A DNA stretch of 64,000 nucleotides from Phymorhynchus buccinoides (lineage: Eukaryota; Mollusca; Gastropoda; Neogastropoda; Raphitomidae): positions 59,217,247-59,281,246 of the forward strand of contig CM065693.1 of the NCBI GenBank assembly GCA_017654935.2. The letters run 5' to 3'. Below, piece by piece: positions 46,429 through 60,601 of the stretch. Below the pieces are notes generated by a model, which saw only the letters and a list, made by a program, of their open reading frames with translations, was not told the origin of the DNA and did no database searches. A program made the position numbers and the translations under genes. Position 1 is the first letter of the stretch, and each line of letters starts with the position of its first letter.

Positions 46429-47674
46429 AGTCCTACTTACTGGTTTGTTGTTCTAATGTTCCAGGGAGTCCTGGCACATAGTCCTACTTACTGGTTTGTT
46501 GTTCTAATGTTCCAGGGAGTCCTGGCACAGAGTCCTACTTACTGGTTTGTTGTTCTAATGTTCCAGGGAGTCCTGGCACATAGTCCTACTTACTGGTGTT
46601 GTTATAATGTTCCAGGGAGTCCTGGCACAGAGTCCTACTTACTGGTTTGTTGTTGAATAATGTTCCAGGGAGTCTGGGCACAGAGTCCTACTTACTGGTT
46701 TGTTATAATGTTCCAGGGAGTCCTGGCACAGAGTCCTACTTACTGGTTTGTTGTTCTAATGTTCCAGGGAGTCCTGGCACATAGTCCTACTTACTGGTTT
46801 GTTGTTCTAATGTTCCAGGGAGTCTGGGCACAGAGTCCTACTTACTGGTTTGTTGTTCTAATGTTCCAGGGAGTCCTGGCACATAGTCCTACTTACTGGT
46901 TTGTTATAATGTTCCAGGGAGTCCTGGCACATAGTCCTACTTACTGATTTTTGTTATAATGTTCCAGGGAGTCCTGGCACATAGTCCTACTTACTGGTTT
47001 GTTGTTCTAATGTTCCAGGGAGTCCTGGCACATAGTCCTACTTACTGGTTTTTGTTATAATGTTCCAGGGAGTACTGGGTTCTAACAGTCTGGGCACAGT
47101 CCTACTTACTGGTTTGTTCTAATGTTCCAGGGAGTCCTGGCACAGAGTCCTACTTACTGGTTTGTTGTTCTAAGGTTCCAGGGAGTCTGGGCACTTACTG
47201 GTTTGTTGTTCTAATGTTCCAGGGAGTCCTGGCACATAGTCCTACTTACTGGTTTGTTGTTCTAATGTTCCAGGGAGTCCTGGCACATAGTCCTACTTAC
47301 TGGTTTGTTGCTAATGTTCCAGGGAGTCCTGGCACATAGTCCTACTTACTGGTGTTGTTCTAAGGTTCCAGGGAGTCTGGGCACAGAGTCCTACTTACTG
47401 GTTTGTTATAATGTTCCAGGGAGTCCTGGCACATCTCCTACTTACATGTTGTTCTAAGGTTCCAGGGAGTCTGGGCACATAGTCCTACTTACTGGTTTGT
47501 TGTTCTAATGTTCCAGGGAGTCCTGGCACATAGTCCTACTTACTGATTTGTTATAATGTTCCAGGGAGTCTGGGCACAGTCATACTTACTGATTTGTTCT
47601 AATGTTCCAGGGAGTCCTGGCACAGATTCCTACTAACTGATTTGTTGTTCTAAGGTTCCAGGGAGTCTGGGCAC
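46429..47674 (+). repeat. 51-bp tandem satellite, copy 3
   Basis: Same repeat as 27303-28614. It has more irregular units (ggtgttgttata, gttgaataatg, the 47040-47110 hybrid, cacatctcctacttacatg). The last four units match those of the other two arrays. Confidence 0.94.
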
Positions 47675-47731
47675 TTTATTTGGTTAAAAAAACCTTCAGC
47701 CCCCAGACCCCCGCCCTTGTTTGTAACAGCC

Positions 47732-48886
47732 CCTATGTAGTCAGTCAGGTCATCTCCCTGTGTGGTCAGTTAGGTCATCTCCCCATGTGGTCAGTCAGGT
47801 CACCTCCCTGTGTGGTCAGTTAGGTCATCTCTCCATGCGGTCAGTTAGGTCATCTCCCTGTGCGGTCAGTTAGGTCATCTCCCCGTGTGGTCAGTCAGGT
47901 CATCTCCCTGTGTGGTCAGTCAGGTCATCTCCCTGTGTGGTCAGTCAGGTCATCTCCCCGTGTGGTCAGTCAGGTCCTGTGGTCAGTCAGGTCATCTCCC
48001 CATGTGGTCAGTTAGGTCATCTTTGTGTGTGGTCAGTCAGGTCATCTCCCCATGTGGTCAGTTAGGTCATCTCCCAGTGTGGTCAGTCAGGTCATCTCCC
48101 AGTGTGGTCAGTAAGGTCATCTCCCCGTGTGGTCAGTCAGGTCCTGTGGTCAGTTAGGTCATCGCCCCGTGTGGTCAGTAAGGTTCTGAGGTCAGATAGG
48201 TCATCTCCCCATGTGGTCAGTTAGGTCATCATTTTGTGTGTGGTCAGTGAGGTCATCTCCCCATGTGGTCAGTCAGGTCATCTCCCTATGTGGTCAGTCA
48301 GGTCATCTCTCCGTGTGGTCAGTTAGGTCATCTCCCCGTGTGGTCAGTAAGGTTCTGAGGTCAGATAGGTCATCTCCCCATGTGGTCAGTCAGGTCATCT
48401 CCCTATGTGGTCAGTCAGGTCATCTCCCCGTGTGGTCAGTCAGGTCATCTCCCCGTGTGGTCAGTTAGGTCATCTCCCAGTGTGGTCAGTCAGGTCATCT
48501 CCCCATGTGGTCAGTTAGGTCATCTCCCCATGTGGTCAGTCAGGTCATCTCCCCGTGTGGTCAGTTAGGTCATCTCCCCATGTGGTCAGTCAGGTCATCT
48601 CCCCATGTGGTCAGTTAGGTCATCTCCCCATGTGGTCAGTCAGGTCATCTCCCCGTGTGGTCAGTTAGGTCATCTCCCCATGTGGTCAGTCAGGTCATCT
48701 CCCTGTGTGGTCAGTTAGGTCATCTCCCCATGTGGTCAGTCAGGTCATCTCCCTGTGTGGTCAGTTAGGTCATCTCCCCATGTGGTCAGTCAGGTCATCT
48801 CCCTGTGTGGTCAGTTAGGTCATCTCCCCGTGGGGTCAGTCAGGTCATCTCCCTGTGTGGTCAGTCAGCTCATCTCCCTGTGTGGT
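47732..48886 (+). repeat. 25-bp satellite derived from exon P donor, copy 3
   Basis: Same unit as the other copies. The first two thirds keep the shared variant order. From about 48480 a run of alternating ccatgtg/ccgtgtg/cctgtgtg units has expanded that is not in copies 1 and 2. Confidence 0.95.
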
Positions 48887-49595
48887 CACACACAAAACCT
48901 CTACCACCACACACAAAACCTCTGCCACCACACACAAAACCTCTGCCACCACACACAAAACCTCTGAGGGCACACACAAAACCTCTGCCACCACACACAA
49001 AACCTCTGAGGGCACACACAAAACCTCTGCCACCACACACAAAACCTCTGCCACCACACACAAAACCTCTGCCACCACACACAAAACCTCTGCCACCACA
49101 CACAAAACCTCTGCCACCACACACAAAACCTCTGAGGGCACACACAAAACCTCTGCCACCACACACAAAACCTCTGCCACCACACACAAAACCTCTGCCA
49201 CCACACACAAAACCTCTGAGGGCACACACAAAACCTCTGCCACCACACACAAAACCTCTGCCACCACACACAAAACCTCTGCCACCACACACAAAACCTC
49301 TGCCACCACACACAAAACCTCTGCCACCACACACAAAACCTCTGCCACCACACACAAAACCTCTGCCACCACACACAAAACCTCTGCCACCACACACAAA
49401 ACCTCTGCCACCACACACAAAACCTCTGCCACCACACACAAAACCTCTGCCACCACACACAAAACCTCTGCCACCACACACAAAACCTCTGAGGGCACAC
49501 ACAAAACCTCTGCCACCACACACAAAACCTCTGACACCACACACAAAACCTCTGCCACCACACACAAAACCTCTGCCACCACACACAAAACCTCT
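48887..49595 (+). repeat. 21-bp tandem satellite, copy 3
   Basis: Same unit, but the variant barcode differs from copies 1 and 2: an uninterrupted run of twelve standard units replaces the 4/variant/1/variant/5 stretch. The junction to the 24-bp array lacks the 49-bp spacer found in the other copies. Confidence 0.95.
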
Positions 49596-49596
49596 G

Positions 49597-52500
49597 TTAC
49601 AATGTTCAATGCTGAATCTCAATGTGACAATCCTGCTGAATCTCAATGTTACAATGCTGCTGAATCTCAATGTTACAATACTGCTGAATCTCAATGTTAC
49701 AATGCTGCTGAATCTCAATGTTACAATGCTGCTGAATCTCAATGTTACAATGTTTGCTGAATCTCAATGTTACAATACTGCTGAATCTTAATGTTACAAT
49801 GCTGCTGAATCTTAATGTTACAATGCTGCTGAATCTCAATGTTACAATGTTGCTGAATCTCAATGTTACAATGCTGCTGAATCTTAATGTTACAATGCTG
49901 CTGAATCTCAATGTTACAATGCTGCTGAATCTTAATGTTACAATGCTGCTGAATCTTAATGTTACAATGCTGCTGAATCTTAATGTTACAATGCTGCTGA
50001 ATCTTAATGTTACAATGCTGCTGAATCTTAATGTTACAATGCTGCTGAATCTTAATGTTACAATGCTGCTGAATCTTAATGTTACAATGCTGCTGAATCT
50101 TAATGTTACAATGCTGCTGAATCTTAATGTTACAATGCTGCTGAATCTTAATGTTACAATGCTGCTGAATCTTAATGTTACAATGCTGCTGAATCTTAAT
50201 GTTACAATGCTGCTGAATCTTAATGTTACAATGCTGCTGAATCTTAATGTTACAATGCTGCTGAATCTTAATGTTACAATGCTGCTGAATCTTAATGTTA
50301 CAATGCTGCTGAATCTTAATGTTACAATGCTGCTTAATCTTATGTTATAATGTTACAATGCTGCTGAATCTTAATGTTATAATGCTGCTGAATCTTAATG
50401 TTACAATGCTGCTTAATCTTAATGTTACAATGCTGCTGAATCTTAATGTTACAATGCTGCTTAATCTTAATGTTACAATGCTGCTGAATCTTAATGTTAC
50501 AATGCTGCTTAATCTTAATGTTATAATGCTGCTGAATCTTAATGTTACAATGCTGCTTAATCTTAATGTTACAATGCTGCTGAATCTTAATGTTACAATG
50601 CTGCTTGAATCTTAATGTTATAATGTGCTGAATCTTAATGTTACAATGCTGAATCTTAATGTTACAATGCTGCTGAATCTTAATGTTACAATGCTGCTTA
50701 ATCTTAATGTTACAATGCTGCTGAATCTTAATGTTACAATGCTGCTGAATCTTAATGTTACAATGCTGCTGAATCTTAATGTTACAATGCTGCTTAATCT
50801 TAATGTTACAATGCTGCTGAATCTTAATGTTACAATGCTGCTGAATCTTAATGTTACAATGCTGCTGAATCTTAATGTTACAATGCTGCTGAATCTTAAT
50901 GTTACAATGCTGCTGAATCTTAATGTTACAATGCTGCTGAATCTTAATGTTACAATGCTGCTGAATCTTAATGTTACAATGCTGCTGAATCTTAATGTTA
51001 CAATGCTGCTGAATCTTAATGTTACAATGCTGCTGAATCTTAATGTTACAATGCTGCTGAATCTTAATGTTACAATGCTGCTGTTACAATCTCTAATGTT
51101 ACAATGCTGCTGAATCTTAATGTTACAATGCTGCTGAATCTTAATGTTACAATGCTGCTGAATCTTAATGTTACAATGCTGCTTAATCTTAATGTTACAA
51201 TGCTGCTGAATCTTAATGTTACAATGCTGCTTAATCTTAATGTTATAATGCTGCTGAATCTTAATGTTACAATGCTGCTGAATCTTAGTGTTACAATGCT
51301 GCTGAATCTTAATGTTACAATGCTGCTGAATCTTAATGTTACAATGCTGCTGAATCTTAGTGTTACAATGCTGCTGAATCTTAGTGTTACAATGCTGCTG
51401 AATCTTAATGTTACAATGCTGCTTAATCTTAATGTTACAATGCTGCTGAATCTTAATGTTACAATGCTGCTGAATCTTAATGTTACAATGCTGCTGAATC
51501 TTAATGTTACAATGCTGCTGAATCTTAATGTTACAATGCTGCTGAATCTTAATGTTACAATGCTGCTGAATCTTAATGTTACAATGCTGCTGAATCTTAA
51601 TGTTACAATGCTGCTGAATCTTAATGTTATAATGCTGCTGAATCTTAATGTTACAATGCTGCTTAATCTTAGTGTTACAATGCTGCTGAATCTTAATGTT
51701 ACAATGCTGCTGAATCTTAATGTTACAATGCTGCTGAATCTTAATGTTACAATGCTGCTGAATCTTAATGTTACAATGCTGCTGAATCTTAATGTTACAA
51801 TGCTGCTGAATCTTAATGTTACAATGCTGCTGAATCTTAATGTTACAATGCTGCTGAATCTTAATGTTACAATGCTGCTGAATCTTAATGTTATAATGCT
51901 GCTGAATCTTAATGTTACAATGCTGCTTAATCTTAATGTTATAATGCTGCTGAATCTTAATGTTACAATGCTGCTTAATCTTAATGTTATAATGCTGCTG
52001 AATCTTAATGTTACAATGCTGCTTAATCTTAATGTTACAATGCTGCTGAATCTTAATGTTACAATGCTGCTGAATCTTAATGTTACAATACTGCTGAATC
52101 TTAATGTTACAATACTGCTGAATCTTAATGTTACAAATGCTGCTAACGTTACAAATCTTAATGTTACAATGCTGCTGAATCTTAATGTTACAATGCTGCT
52201 GAATCTTAATGTTACAATGCTGCTTAATCTTAATGTTATAATGCTGCTGAATCTTAATGTTACAATACTGCTGAATCTCAAAGTTACAATGCTGCTGAAT
52301 CACAAAGTTACAATGCTGCTGAATATCAACGTTACAATACTGCTGAATCGTAATGTTACAATGCTGCTGAATCTTAATGTTGCAATGCCGCTGAATCTTA
52401 ATGTTACAATGCTGCTTAATCTTAATGTTACAATGCTGCTGAATCTTAATGTTACAATGCTGCTGAATCTTAATGTTACAATGCTGCTGAATCTTAATGT

Positions 52501-53957
52501 TACAATACTGCTGAATCTCAATGTTACAATGCTGCTGAATCTTAATGTTACAATGCTGCTGAATCGTAATGTTACAATGCTGCTGTATCTTAATGTTGCA
52601 ATGCTACAGAATCAATGTTACAGTGCTGCTGGATCTTAATGTTACAATGCTGCTGAATCTTAATGTTACAATGCTGCTGAATCTTAATGTTGCAATGCTG
52701 CTGAATCTTAATGTTACAGTGCTGCTGGATCTTAATGTTACAATGCTGCTGAATCTTAATGTTACAATGCTGCTGAATCTTAATGTTACAATGCTGCTGA
52801 ATCTCAATGTTACAATGCTGCTGAATCTTAATGTTACAATGCTGCTGAATCTTAATGTTACAATGCTGCTGAATCTTAATGTTACAATGCTGCTGAATCT
52901 TAATGTTACAATGCTGCTGAATCTTAATGTTACAATGCTGCTTAATCTTAATGTTACAATGCTGCTGAATCATAATGTTACAATGCTGCTGAATCTTAAT
53001 GTTACAATGCTGCTGAATCGTAATGTTACAATGCTGCTGAATCTTAATGTTACAATGCTGCTGAATCTTAATGTTACAATGCTGCTTAATCTTAATGTTA
53101 CAATGCTGCTGAATCTTAATGTTACAATGCTGCTGAATCTTACTGTTACAATGCCGCTGAATCGTAATGTTACAATGCTGCTGAATCATAATGTTACAAT
53201 GCTGCTGAATCTTAATGTTACAATGCTGCTGAATCTTAATGTTACAATGCTGCTGAATCTTAATGTTACAATGCTGCTGAATCTTAATGTTACAATGCTG
53301 CTTAATCTTAGTGTTACAATGCTGCTGAATCTTAATGTTACAATGCTGCTGAATCTTAATGTTACAATGCTGCTGAATCTTAATGTTACAATGCTGCTGA
53401 ATCTTAATGTTACAATGCTGCTGAATCTTAATGTTACAATGCTGCTTAATCTTAATGTTACAATGCTGCTGAATCTTAGTGTTACAATGCTGCTGAATCT
53501 TAATGTTACAATGCTGCTGAATCTTAATGTTGCAATGCTGCTGAATCTTAATGTTACAATACTGCTGAATCTTAATGTTGCAATGCTGCTGAATATCAAC
53601 GTTACAATACTGCTGAATCTCAATGTTACAATGCTGCTGAATCTTAATGTTACAATGTTGCTGAATCTCAATGTTACAATGCTGCTGAATCTTAATGTTA
53701 CAATGCTGCTTAATCTTAATGTTACAATGCTGCTGAATCTTAATGTTACAATGCTGCTGAATCTTAATGTTACAATGCTGCTGAATCTTAATGTTACAAT
53801 GCTGCTGAATCATAATGTTACAATGCTGCTGAATCTTAGTGTTACAATGCTGCTGAATCTTAATGTTACAATGCTGCTGAATCTTAATGTTACAATGCTG
53901 CTGAATCTTAATGTTGCAATGCTGCTGAATCTTAATGTTACAATGCTGCTGAATCGC
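49597..53957 (+). repeat. 24-bp tandem satellite, copy 3
   Basis: About 180 units of the 24-bp repeat, with many gcttaatc variants and a few broken units (50340, 50620, 51085, 52130). The last ~1.3 kb matches the end of copy 2 closely, including rare units such as ttactgttacaatgccg and acagaatcaatgttacagtg. Confidence 0.96.
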
Positions 53958-54214
53958 AAGGAGTCTTGAATTTTTAAATGTTCGAGGATTTGTACTGCAG
54001 GCAAAGCACGTTGTTTGTGGCTTTTTATCTACATAAGCTTCATAAACAAATATATGTACTCCAGAAACAATACAAAAAACATAGCCAGAGAGAGAGAGAG
54101 AGAGAGAAAGAATGAATGAATGAATGAATAAGTTTTCTTTATTGAGGATAATAGATTAAGCAACATTGCTTTTTTTCGTCCAGTCCTCATGCAAAAAAAG
54201 AAAGAAAATGTTAC

Positions 54215-54219
<5 letters not shown>

Positions 54220-54313
<94 letters not shown>

Positions 54314-54858
54314 CAGAAATGTTTTAATGATTTAGGCCCACAGCCCCTATCATGACATGGCAAGAATAGCATGACAAATAATCAAATGAATAAACAATCC
54401 ATGAATACAAAATAAATAAATAAATAAATAAATAAATAAATGCTACTCCAAGACATACACATTAACATAAATACATAACTATTTACATACATACATAACT
54501 ATCTACATACATACATAACTATTTACATACATACATAACTATTTACATACATACATGCATGCATAAACTCTCACACTTGCAAATACACATACACGCATAT
54601 CCTCACCTTCACACATACAAACTCTCACTCACTCACTCACTCACTCACACACACACACGCGCGAGCGCGCGCTCACACACACATTCATACACATACGCGC
54701 GAAGGCACACACGCACGCACACCACACACATATACATACACACACTTTAAACATGCCCACGCACCCACACATAATATCCCCACACACACGCGCGCGCACG
54801 CTCGCACGCACACGCACGCGCGCACACTCGCACATACACACGCACACACACAACTATA

Positions 54859-54927
<69 letters not shown>

Positions 54928-54995
54928 GCACACACACAACTATACACTTTCTCTCTCTCACACACACACACACATATACACTCACACACACGTAG
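54220..54995 (+). repeat. Simple-sequence tracts in the LINE 3' UTR, copy B
   Basis: (GA)n 54220-54311, (AATA)n about 54413-54441, a 20-bp acatacataactattt-type repeat to 54560, CA-rich tracts to 54850, (CT)n 54860-54904 and (CA)n. Lengths differ slightly from copy A, as expected for microsatellites. Confidence 0.9.
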
Positions 54996-55229
54996 GCTAC
55001 ACACACTAACCAACCTCACTCCTCTTTCTCTCGTTCACTAGAATTGCAATAATATTATGATCAACAGTTAAAGGGTACTTGTTCACAGCCACATAACAGC
55101 ATTATGTGGATTCAACGACAAAACAGTCGTATTTATAATGTATAATATTAACGTTAAACCATATAATACAGACATGGTTAGTATAGTATTTCTCGCTGAC
55201 ATTTACTTCTTCTTTCTTTCTTTTTTATC

Positions 55230-58200
55230 TTAAATTAATATTAGAGCTCTCTTATTGAACGCTTGTATTATGAATTTTGACAAGCATACCAACTGATTTG
55301 CTGTTTCTTCATTCATCACTTTAGTTAACCTTTTGGAAGAATCAGAGTCTGGATTGAAAGGAGGGCAATCAGCTAACAATTTAGGACGGATATCAGAGTA
55401 TCCTTTACAATCAAACAGAAAATGATACTCTGTTTCAGGCTCGCTTTTACATATAGGACACAAAATATTTTCATCTGTTGCATTAAAACGAAGACGATGC
55501 ACTTTGAGTTGAGACACACCCATTCGTATTTGAGCAAGAGCGTTCCGATAGGCGTCTTTCCATAAGCATGTTATGTACAATTCTCTGGCAAAAACGTGTT
55601 TACACATTCCATAAGTGGTCAGATTTGGACTCTCTTCAATGTGTTTTTTTCCAGCGGTGACAGAATGAGCCAAATAATCGCTCTCGTAGTTCAATGCAAA
55701 AACGTTTCTCTCTGTCACATCCGAACAACCACACCTGTTCTAAGCCATTATTGCAAAGCATAGACCTGACATGTGACACCCACGTTTTGACACCTTTTTC
55801 ATGCAAACAATATAACATTTTATATGCCTTCTTAGAATACATAGAATCTAGTTGCTTTAATAAGCGGAACCAGTATTTAATTACTTTTATGGTTGTATTT
55901 ATATATAAAGGGTAGCGACCAAGTTCCCCGTAGACAATATAATTTGCTGTTCTAATTGGGACCCGGAGGAATCGTTTACATGCAAAAAGTTGAACCCTTT
56001 CGACCTGTTCATACTGTTTGAAACCCCATATTTCTGCTGCATAAAGTAAAGATGGCACTACTTGCGAATCAAACAACTTGAAAAGACATAAGCTGAATTA
56101 CACTGAATTCTTCTCAGTGTTCGTAAAATTTGAATGGTGGCTTTTTTGCCCTTTGTTGAAGATTCCTCCAAGGCTAGTACAAAACTGTTGCGTGTGGAAA
56201 ATGTCAAACCCAGGTATTTGTAATTATTCACTACTTCAAGCTTATCCCCATTAAGAAATCATCTTTCTTTCGAAGACAAAAAAAACCCTTTTCTAAAAAC
56301 TATTATTTTTGATTTATCTCAATTCACCGTAAGACCTAGGCGTGTAGATGATGTACACAGAAGATTTAGCTGATTTTGTAAACCAATAATAGTTTGGGCA
56401 ATAAGTGTTAGATCATCAGCAAATAAAAGGAGGATTAGTTCTATTTCTGTGGGACTAAATGGCATCCCATGTTTGGCCCTTGCTAGAATGTCATTAGCTA
56501 ATTCATTTATCAATAAAGAGAAAAGAACTGGGCTTAAGATGCACCCTTGTTTCAGACCTTGAAAACAGTTGAAATACTCTGTTAGTTCTCCTCTACTCAT
56601 AACACAAGACTTGACTGACTTATAAAGAGCTCTTAAATTGCTAAACATTTTACCCTGTATATTGCTTCTCATCAGAACTGACCATAAAACGTGACGTTTC
56701 ACTGTGTCAAATGCCTTCGGGAAATCTATAAAAGCCACATATAGCTTGGATTGTGTACTAAGCTGTTTATCTACTGCTGCATAGAGTGTAAAAATGTTAT
56801 CAATGGTTGATCTGCCCTTTTTAAAACCGGCTTGTGCCTCTGTTAATTTATCATGCTTCTCAGCCCAGGTGGTAAGACGCTTATTTAAAATAAAAGTATA
56901 AACTTTACTAACAATGCTTATTAGGGAGATACCTCTGTAATTGTCTTGACAACTTACATCCCCTTTTTTATGAAGAGGAACAATAATTGAGTGAGACCAT
57001 TGATCAGGAAAAAAGGCTTTATCAAACAGGACATTGAATAACTTTAAAAGAAATGGTTTAATAAAATTATTTGACTGAATCAGCATTTCTGCAATAATAC
57101 CATCTGGACCTGGGGAGTTTCTAGCCTTAAGATTCTTTAAGGCTGCTTCTAATTCAGTTATTGTTATTTTAGTATCTAGAAATTCATCAAAAGTTTCTTC
57201 ATGTCCCATGACATCACCATCCTCTTCACTTGCGTTACCTTCTGCCCCAGCATTCAGAACCTGATTGAAATGATGCCCCCAGTCGTCTTTAGAAATGTTA
57301 TTGTTAACCTGTTTCCTAGGCTGATGTTTTCTTACCTCTGACCAAAAGGAGGACGAGCACTTAACAGAATCCATCAATCGCTCTCTTTGTAATCTTTTAT
57401 ATTCATATTCTTTAGTGTCCAACATATCTTGGTAAGCTTTCTTCTGTCGCGTAAGCACAGTAAAATCATCTTTCCCCCTTGTTTGTCTTAATACCCTAAG
57501 ATGTGCCCTGGCAGTCTTTGTTAAGGTGAAGCATTCCTTATCAAACCAAGGAGCCCTCTGTTTTGTCTTATTAGGGCCACTTTCTTTTATCATGTCTTTG
57601 GCAGCCTCTAACAAAGACTGATTAAAAATGTCTATTGACAATTCTACAGACTGATCTAACATCTGACTTGCTCTGGTAAGAGCTACATTGAACTTGGGTG
57701 ATTCTACAGCCTGGGTAAATAGCTGTAGTTTGTCAGCCTGCCAAATTAACCTTTTTGTTTTTTGACAAGAATTGTTCATATTACCATCATCAAACAATTT
57801 ACAAAACATTTCTATGGGCATATGATCGGATTCAATTCTGTTAGCCACTACCATGCGCTCAATAACGTGTGTAGCAACACTGGATACTAAGAAGTAGTCA
57901 ACTGTACTATTTCCCTGTTCTGAGATCAAAGTAAACTTCCCCTCGTTATCCCATGGGAACTTGCCATTTATAATTTTACAATCAAACAACAAACACAACT
58001 GTAACAATTGTTTTCCAAAATCGTTAGTTACTAAATCTTCCGCTGTTCTACTTTCCTCCCATACATCTGAGTGCAAACTAGTTGGTTGGTCATTAATGCA
58101 TATATCATTAACTTGAAGTTTACTAGTTCTGGCATTAAAATCGCCTGTACAAATTAGGTGGACGTTACCAAATTTGTCAAATAAGTCACACAAACATGCT

Positions 58201-58638
58201 TCAAGATCATCATAAACAGAGTTGATTTCCGTTTGATAAAAAGGACTCCCGTAGGGGGGGACATACACAGATAAATAAAACCAATCTTCCAAAGTGTCAA
58301 AGACAGTTCCAGAAATGTTTACCACAATGACATTTTCACACGACACATCTATTGTTTCTATGTATTTACCTAACCAACATTTAATAAGTACTAATATCCC
58401 CCCTGAACGTCTGCCTTGATTGGACAGTTTCATTGCTGAAAATTGGAAAGCTATATGATCCTGAAAAACATGTTTACATAAATCCGAACAGTCATCATAG
58501 AACGTTTCTGTAAGTGTGACCAGGTCAAATCTACTGACGTAATTGACACAATCCTGGTCAGATAGTTTTTTTCTTTAATCCATTAACGTTAAATTGGAGG
58601 ACAGACAATCCTCTGTCACATAGGGGCCGGCCAAATTC
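55230..58638 (-). pseudogene. LINE ORF2: endonuclease and reverse transcriptase, broken (copy B)
   Basis: The main open part (56319-58433) is identical at protein level to copy A over 704 residues. The C-terminal part differs at a few residues (S-A-Y to S-D-Y; D-G-N-I-V to D-E-N-I-L). The TGA at the end of TVN, the TGA in KERxFLNG and the two frameshifts are all shared. Confidence 0.9.
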
Positions 58639-59025
58639 CTATTTATTGTTATCTGTTTCAGATTTGGTTCTAGTTTTATTCTTGGCCTTGCTATTATCCC
58701 TTTGTCTTGCACGTAGATTGGAGTTTTGATTGCTGGCATCCTGGTTCCGGTGGCAAGCTTTCTCTCCCACAGACGATTGAGTCTCTGTACTGGATGGGAA
58801 ACCAAGGGGCCTCATTACACAGAGGGAGTGAAACTCTCAGTAATCTGGAGTTGTCTGCGTTTGCTGCGTGTGTTGCGGCTAACCCCAGAGGAGTCCTCAC
58901 ATTCCATAGTCACCCGCTGGTTACAAACAGGTGACACACCACATGCCCCACCACTAAAAACGTCCTGTCCTTGAGAGCCTCCGGTACATAGCTCCCTGAG
59001 TTTGGTCGTTAATGATTGTTATCTG

Positions 59026-59051
59026 ATCGCTTCTCGGCCTTTTGGCTAAGA
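59026..59051 (+). ncRNA. U2 snRNA 5'-end fragment, copy B
   Basis: Same 26 bases (atcgcttctcggccttttgg, ctaaga) as at 40056, in the same place inside the LINE. It is not a functional snRNA gene. Confidence 0.85.
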
Positions 59052-59136
59052 CAGTGATTCAGGAACATAAATTTTTTGTTTATACCATGGTTGGTTTGTT
59101 CAGCCCGTCGTACATGGCGAAAGCCGATACGCGACG

Positions 59137-59608
59137 TTAAACTGAACTTCCATCGTTAATGACATCTGCAGGAGAGTCCAGAGAGAACACTTGTTTTACG
59201 AGGGTATCGCTATCATCCAGAGGTTCGGTTTGCGGGGAACACTGGTTAGCACTGAAGTAGGGTGACACTAATCCTACCAGAGACTTTCGTTTCTGGGAAT
59301 CAGTCAGGGATTTTAATTTTGGTGTTACTTCAACGTTTGTAGCCTTAGCAGGGAGAGGACAAGGTCTGGGATAGGTGGGACGATCGATCCAGTGGGACAG
59401 GGAATGGAGGTATAGGTTCCGAAAAGGAAGAGTTAGGAGAACCCAGTTCTGCAACACCTGTTATTACACCATTTTCGTCCGTGTAAGTCGTCTTTGGATG
59501 GTTGGAGGAAAGTGTTGGGTAGTCATTCAAACTATACATTGAAGGAAGGGGAGCAGTAGCCGGAGATGACCGACCATCACTCGCCCTAGATTGTTGACTG
59601 GCAGCCAT
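59137..59608 (-). pseudogene. LINE ORF1-like region, frameshifted (copy B)
   Basis: Same as 40166-40637: M-A-A-S-Q-Q start, Ser/Pro-rich, then the same frameshift and stop. Confidence 0.6.
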
Positions 59609-59659
59609 GCTGGGCAAAATTACACTGATCTCTTCTAATGGATGACTACCCTTGACAGT

Positions 59660-59660
<1 letters not shown>

Positions 59661-59733
<73 letters not shown>

Positions 59734-59787
59734 GGGGGGGGAGAGAGAGAGAGAGAGGGGGGGGGAGAGAGAGAGAGAGAGAGGGGG

Positions 59788-59822
<35 letters not shown>

Positions 59823-59872
59823 AGAGAGAGGGGGGGGAGAGAGAGAGAGGGAGAGGGAGAGAGAGAGAGAGA
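59661..59872 (+). repeat. (GA)n/(G)n microsatellite, copy B
   Basis: Equivalent of 40690-40910, with different lengths of GA and G runs. Confidence 0.95.
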
Positions 59873-60591
59873 ACTCGAACTCGAACTCGAAATTCTAAAT
59901 GAGGATAAACTGAGTAAGCAGAAATAGCTTATTTTCATCAGGTCCTCTAAAATAATAACATATGAAGTGAATAAATAAATCATAAATTACAAAACAAACT
60001 CAAATGGTTCAAAAGTAAACAATGTAACAATCAAATGTAACAAATCCAAAGAACAAGGACAACATGACATATAAATCAACATTCTCACAATTCCTTTCAC
60101 ACACATAAATCATAGTTAGACAAGTAATCAATTGACAATGTTACAATATCAGGTAGTAGGAGCATAGTTACAGACACGCGCATTTACTAGAATTATAACA
60201 TGCACAATAGATAAGTTTAGAAAAGGAGAATGAACTGTTATAACCTTTCGAATAAATATTTATTAAAGCATCTTTTAAATGACAGCAATGTGCTTTTAGT
60301 TTTTATGCACTCAGGGATTTCATTCCACAACCTTCCACCTGAGTATGTGAACGACGACATAAATAAGTCTGTTCTAGGTCGGGGGAGGAGTATGGTTTCT
60401 TTATTCCACACCTGAGTTACAGGAAACCTTTTACATACATAAGGAGGTGCGAGTCCATTTAAAATTTTATACATAAATACACCCTTATTAAATTGGCATT
60501 TGGAGTGGAAGGGAAGTATGTTAACAATTTTATAATCAGAAATTTGTAGTGTTGATGATTTAAGAAGAATTAGTTTAATTGCACGTTTAGT
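59873..60591 (-). mobile_element. Second LINE, 3' part (interrupted by a nested LINE)
   Basis: The - strand encodes the C-terminal end of a LINE ORF2: RAIKLILLKSSTLQISDYKI, MYKILNGLAPPYVCKRFP and SGGRLWNEIPECIKTKSTLL, ending in F-E-R-L stop at 60238. A 350-bp 3' UTR follows, with the gaggacctgatgaaaa tail at (CT)n. The coding frame is cut at about 60591 by a + strand LINE and resumes at 62453. Confidence 0.85.
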
Positions 60592-60601
60592 TCTTCATCA
60601 A

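Larger units (their letters stand above)
54131..59660 (-). mobile_element. Near-full-length LINE, copy B
   Basis: Same element as 35150-40689, at the same position relative to the satellites, differing by a handful of substitutions and microsatellite lengths. It shares every inactivating lesion, so the LINE inserted before the two copies of this block separated. Confidence 0.88.

Noticed and set aside
58707..58974. Small + strand frames opposite the LINE between ORF1 and ORF2
   Set aside because: They are antisense to the LINE, have no recognisable domain and are repeated only because the LINE copy is.
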